5,103 nucleotides of DNA from JBFHRB01 sp041591915 (GTDB lineage: Bacteria; Actinomycetota; Nitriliruptoria; Nitriliruptorales; Nitriliruptoraceae): positions 1-5,103 of the forward strand of contig JBFHRB010000246.1 of NCBI GenBank assembly GCA_041591915.1, read 5' to 3'. The notes beneath the pieces were generated by a model, which was not told where the DNA came from, searched no databases, and saw only the letters and a program-made list of their open reading frames with translations. The translations under genes and the position numbers were made by a program. Shown piece by piece: positions 3,745 through 5,103 of this stretch. Numbering within the stretch: position 1 is the first letter of the stretch; each line of letters starts with the position of its first letter.

Positions 3745-5103
3745 ATGCGCGGCCGACTCTCCGATCTCCCTCTTGCCGACCTCTTCCGGGGGTTGGCCGA
3801 CGCCGGTGCGACGGGAGCACTCGAGGTCGAGGGCGACGACGGCGATGCCCGGGTGTTCTTCCGGGACGGCGACGTCTACTGGGCCTTCTCGCCCTCACCG
3901 CGCGCCCGACTGGGCGCGCGACTCGTGAACGCGGGCTTCATCACCCAGGAGCAGCTCGACACGGCGCTCGCCGAGCAGCAGAGATCCGACGAGCGGAAGA
4001 AGCTCGGGATCCTGCTGGTGGACCGCGGTCACGTGAACCGCGACGTGATCCGCGTGTTCGTCCAGGAGCAGATCCTCGACGCGATCTTCGACCTCATGCG
4101 CTGGACGGACGGCAGTTACTCGTTCCACGCGGGCGACGCGGTCGCTGAGGACCTCCCCGTCGAGATCGCGGTGCCCCAGGTCCTGGTCGAGGTGTCGCGC
4201 CGCCAGAGCGAGTGGGACCAGATAACCCGCCGCATCCCGCACATGAACCTCGTCCCCGACTTCGTGACCGGTGGGCCTTCCGCTGCGGCCTCGCTCGAGC
4301 CGGACGAGTTCACCATGATGGCCTCGATCGACGGCCGGCGGACGCTTGCCGAGCTCGCCAGCGACCTCGGCTACTCCGAGTTCGAGACGGCCCGCATCGT
4401 CTACGGCCTGATGCTCCTCGGCGTCGTCGACCTCGCCGAGGAGGAGGACGAGGCCGACGAGGCCGACCTCTCCGCGGCGAGCGACCTGCTGGACGACCTC
4501 CAGGACCTCGTGGCCTCTGACGAGCCGACCGCTCCCGCCGAGGAGTTCGCGTCGTTCGAGGCGACCGACCTGGTCGCGGACCTCCCGAGCGTGCGGACAC
4601 CCGAGCCCGATGACGGCGACGGCGAGCCCGCCGCCCCGCCTGCCGCCCCAGAGCCTCCACCGTTCGTGTCGGAGCCCGCGCCGGCCGGCGACGAGGCCCC
4701 GTTCGTCTCCGAACCCGCCGCGAGCACCGAACCCGCACCGTTCGTCTCCGAACCCGCCGCGAGCACCGAACCCGCACCGTTCGTCTCCGAACCCGCCTCC
4801 TCGGTGTCCGAGCCGGGCAGCGGCACGGAGGACCGCGGGCTGGAGGTCCGCGATGGCGCGATCACCGGTGTACCCGCAGCACCCGCCCCGAGCGAGCCCG
4901 AGTCCTCCGGCTTCGAGATCGGGGCGGCGGGCAGCGACCCCGCGGACGAACCGGCGCCGTGGGTCGGATCCGTCGACGCCGAAGAGGCCGCCCCACCGCC
5001 GACGCCGCCGACGCCGGCGCCCCAGGCACCGACCGACGACATGAGCGGCTTCTTCGTCGCGCCCGCGGCGCCCACGTCCTCCGACGCGCCGGCCACCCCA
5101 CCA
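3745..5103 (+). CDS. PATAN/DUF4388 protein with tandem MshEN-like c-di-GMP motifs (partial, 3' end off window)
   Basis: The frame is open from the ATG at 3745 to the window end (453 codons, no stop). Residues 4-50 match the start of a PATAN/DUF4388 domain (LSDLPLADLFRGLADAGATG, then ARVFFRDGDVYWAF), and residues 110-127 close it (ILDAIFDLMRWTDGSYSF). Between them lie two tandem 24-residue units of the GspE-N/MshEN type: 55-78 fits RLGxxLVxxGxIxxxxLxxxLxxQ fully, and 86-109 fits with Lys for Arg, His96, Ile102 and Val106. In MshE this tandem motif binds c-di-GMP. Residues 188-232 (IDGRRTLAELASDLGYSEFE, then a hydrophobic helix) look like a winged helix. From about 233 the protein is acidic, then Pro/Ala/Glu/Ser-rich and disordered, with a 13-residue repeat. 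PATAN proteins occur with polarity, motility and pilus systems in other bacteria; the exact role here is unknown. The divergent placement beside rsiG and an HD-GYP gene supports a c-di-GMP effector role (inference). Confidence 0.85.
   Translation, partial: MRGRLSDLPLADLFRGLADAGATGALEVEGDDGDARVFFRDGDVYWAFSPSPRARLGARLVNAGFITQEQLDTALAEQQRSDERKKLGILLVDRGHVNRDVIRVFVQEQILDAIFDLMRWTDGSYSFHAGDAVAEDLPVEIAVPQVLVEVSRRQSEWDQITRRIPHMNLVPDFVTGGPSAAASLEPDEFTMMASIDGRRTLAELASDLGYSEFETARIVYGLMLLGVVDLAEEEDEADEADLSAASDLLDDLQDLVASDEPTAPAEEFASFEATDLVADLPSVRTPEPDDGDGEPAAPPAAPEPPPFVSEPAPAGDEAPFVSEPAASTEPAPFVSEPAASTEPAPFVSEPASSVSEPGSGTEDRGLEVRDGAITGVPAAPAPSEPESSGFEIGAAGSDPADEPAPWVGSVDAEEAAPPPTPPTPAPQAPTDDMSGFFVAPAAPTSSDAPATPP
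4660..4815 (+). repeat. 39-bp tandem repeat, four in-frame units (13 residues each)
   Basis: Units start at 4660, 4699, 4738 and 4777. The second and third (4699-4737 and 4738-4776) are identical base for base and encode PFVSEPAASTEPA. The fourth matches for 21 bases and then diverges (PFVSEPASSVSEP). The first keeps only the protein pattern (PFVSEPAPAGDEA) with different codons. The repeat lies in the disordered tail of the PATAN protein and keeps the frame. Confidence 0.93.

Noticed and set aside
4660..4815. Repeat array considered as CRISPR
   Set aside because: The units are directly adjacent without spacers, keep the reading frame and lie within a coding sequence.
4401..5096. Minus-strand Ser/Gly/Ala-rich frame with repeats, considered as a surface protein
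   Set aside because: It is the antisense image of the repeated Pro/Ala/Glu tail of the PATAN gene, whose frame is continuous from 3745.

Overview
The window is very GC-rich, its genes use GTG (and possibly CTG or TTG) as well as ATG starts, and they are tightly packed with short overlaps. Together with an RsiG/AmfC-type protein, a family known from Actinomycetota, this points to an actinobacterium. Nothing seen is specific to filamentous sporulation, so a unicellular or deep-branching lineage is possible; that placement is inference.

Layout. Six genes run leftward on the minus strand and one gene runs rightward from a shared divergent intergenic region (3599-3744). In order of transcription the leftward genes are: an RsiG-like c-di-GMP-binding anti-sigma factor (3598-3032), a stand-alone CheY-type receiver (3015-2635), an HD-GYP c-di-GMP phosphodiesterase (2638-1904, overlapping the receiver by ATGA), an asparaginase-II family enzyme (about 1907-933, overlapping the HD-GYP stop by CTGA), an XRE-type regulator (878-381) with its own likely leaderless promoter, and the N-terminal part of a GNAT/BioF2-like acyltransferase (321 to beyond base 1). 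The rightward gene (3745 to beyond 5103) encodes a PATAN/DUF4388 protein carrying two tandem MshEN-type 24-residue motifs, a winged-helix-like segment and a long Pro/Ala/Glu tail with 39-bp repeats.

How the genes may work together. Three separate parts of c-di-GMP biology sit within about 2.5 kb: a degrading enzyme (HD-GYP) coupled to a receiver that could control it, an anti-sigma factor carrying the known c-di-GMP motif twice (second copy altered Gln to Leu), and a divergent protein with an MshEN-like c-di-GMP-binding signature. A simple model, which is inference, is that phosphorylation of the receiver changes HD-GYP activity, the local c-di-GMP level falls, RsiG releases its WhiG/FliA-like sigma factor, and the PATAN-MshEN protein reads the same signal in a surface, pilus or polarity function. 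No sensor kinase, diguanylate cyclase or sigma factor lies in the window. A near-perfect 20-bp palindrome in the middle of the divergent region is a candidate operator. The asparaginase, XRE and GNAT genes have no obvious functional link to this set.
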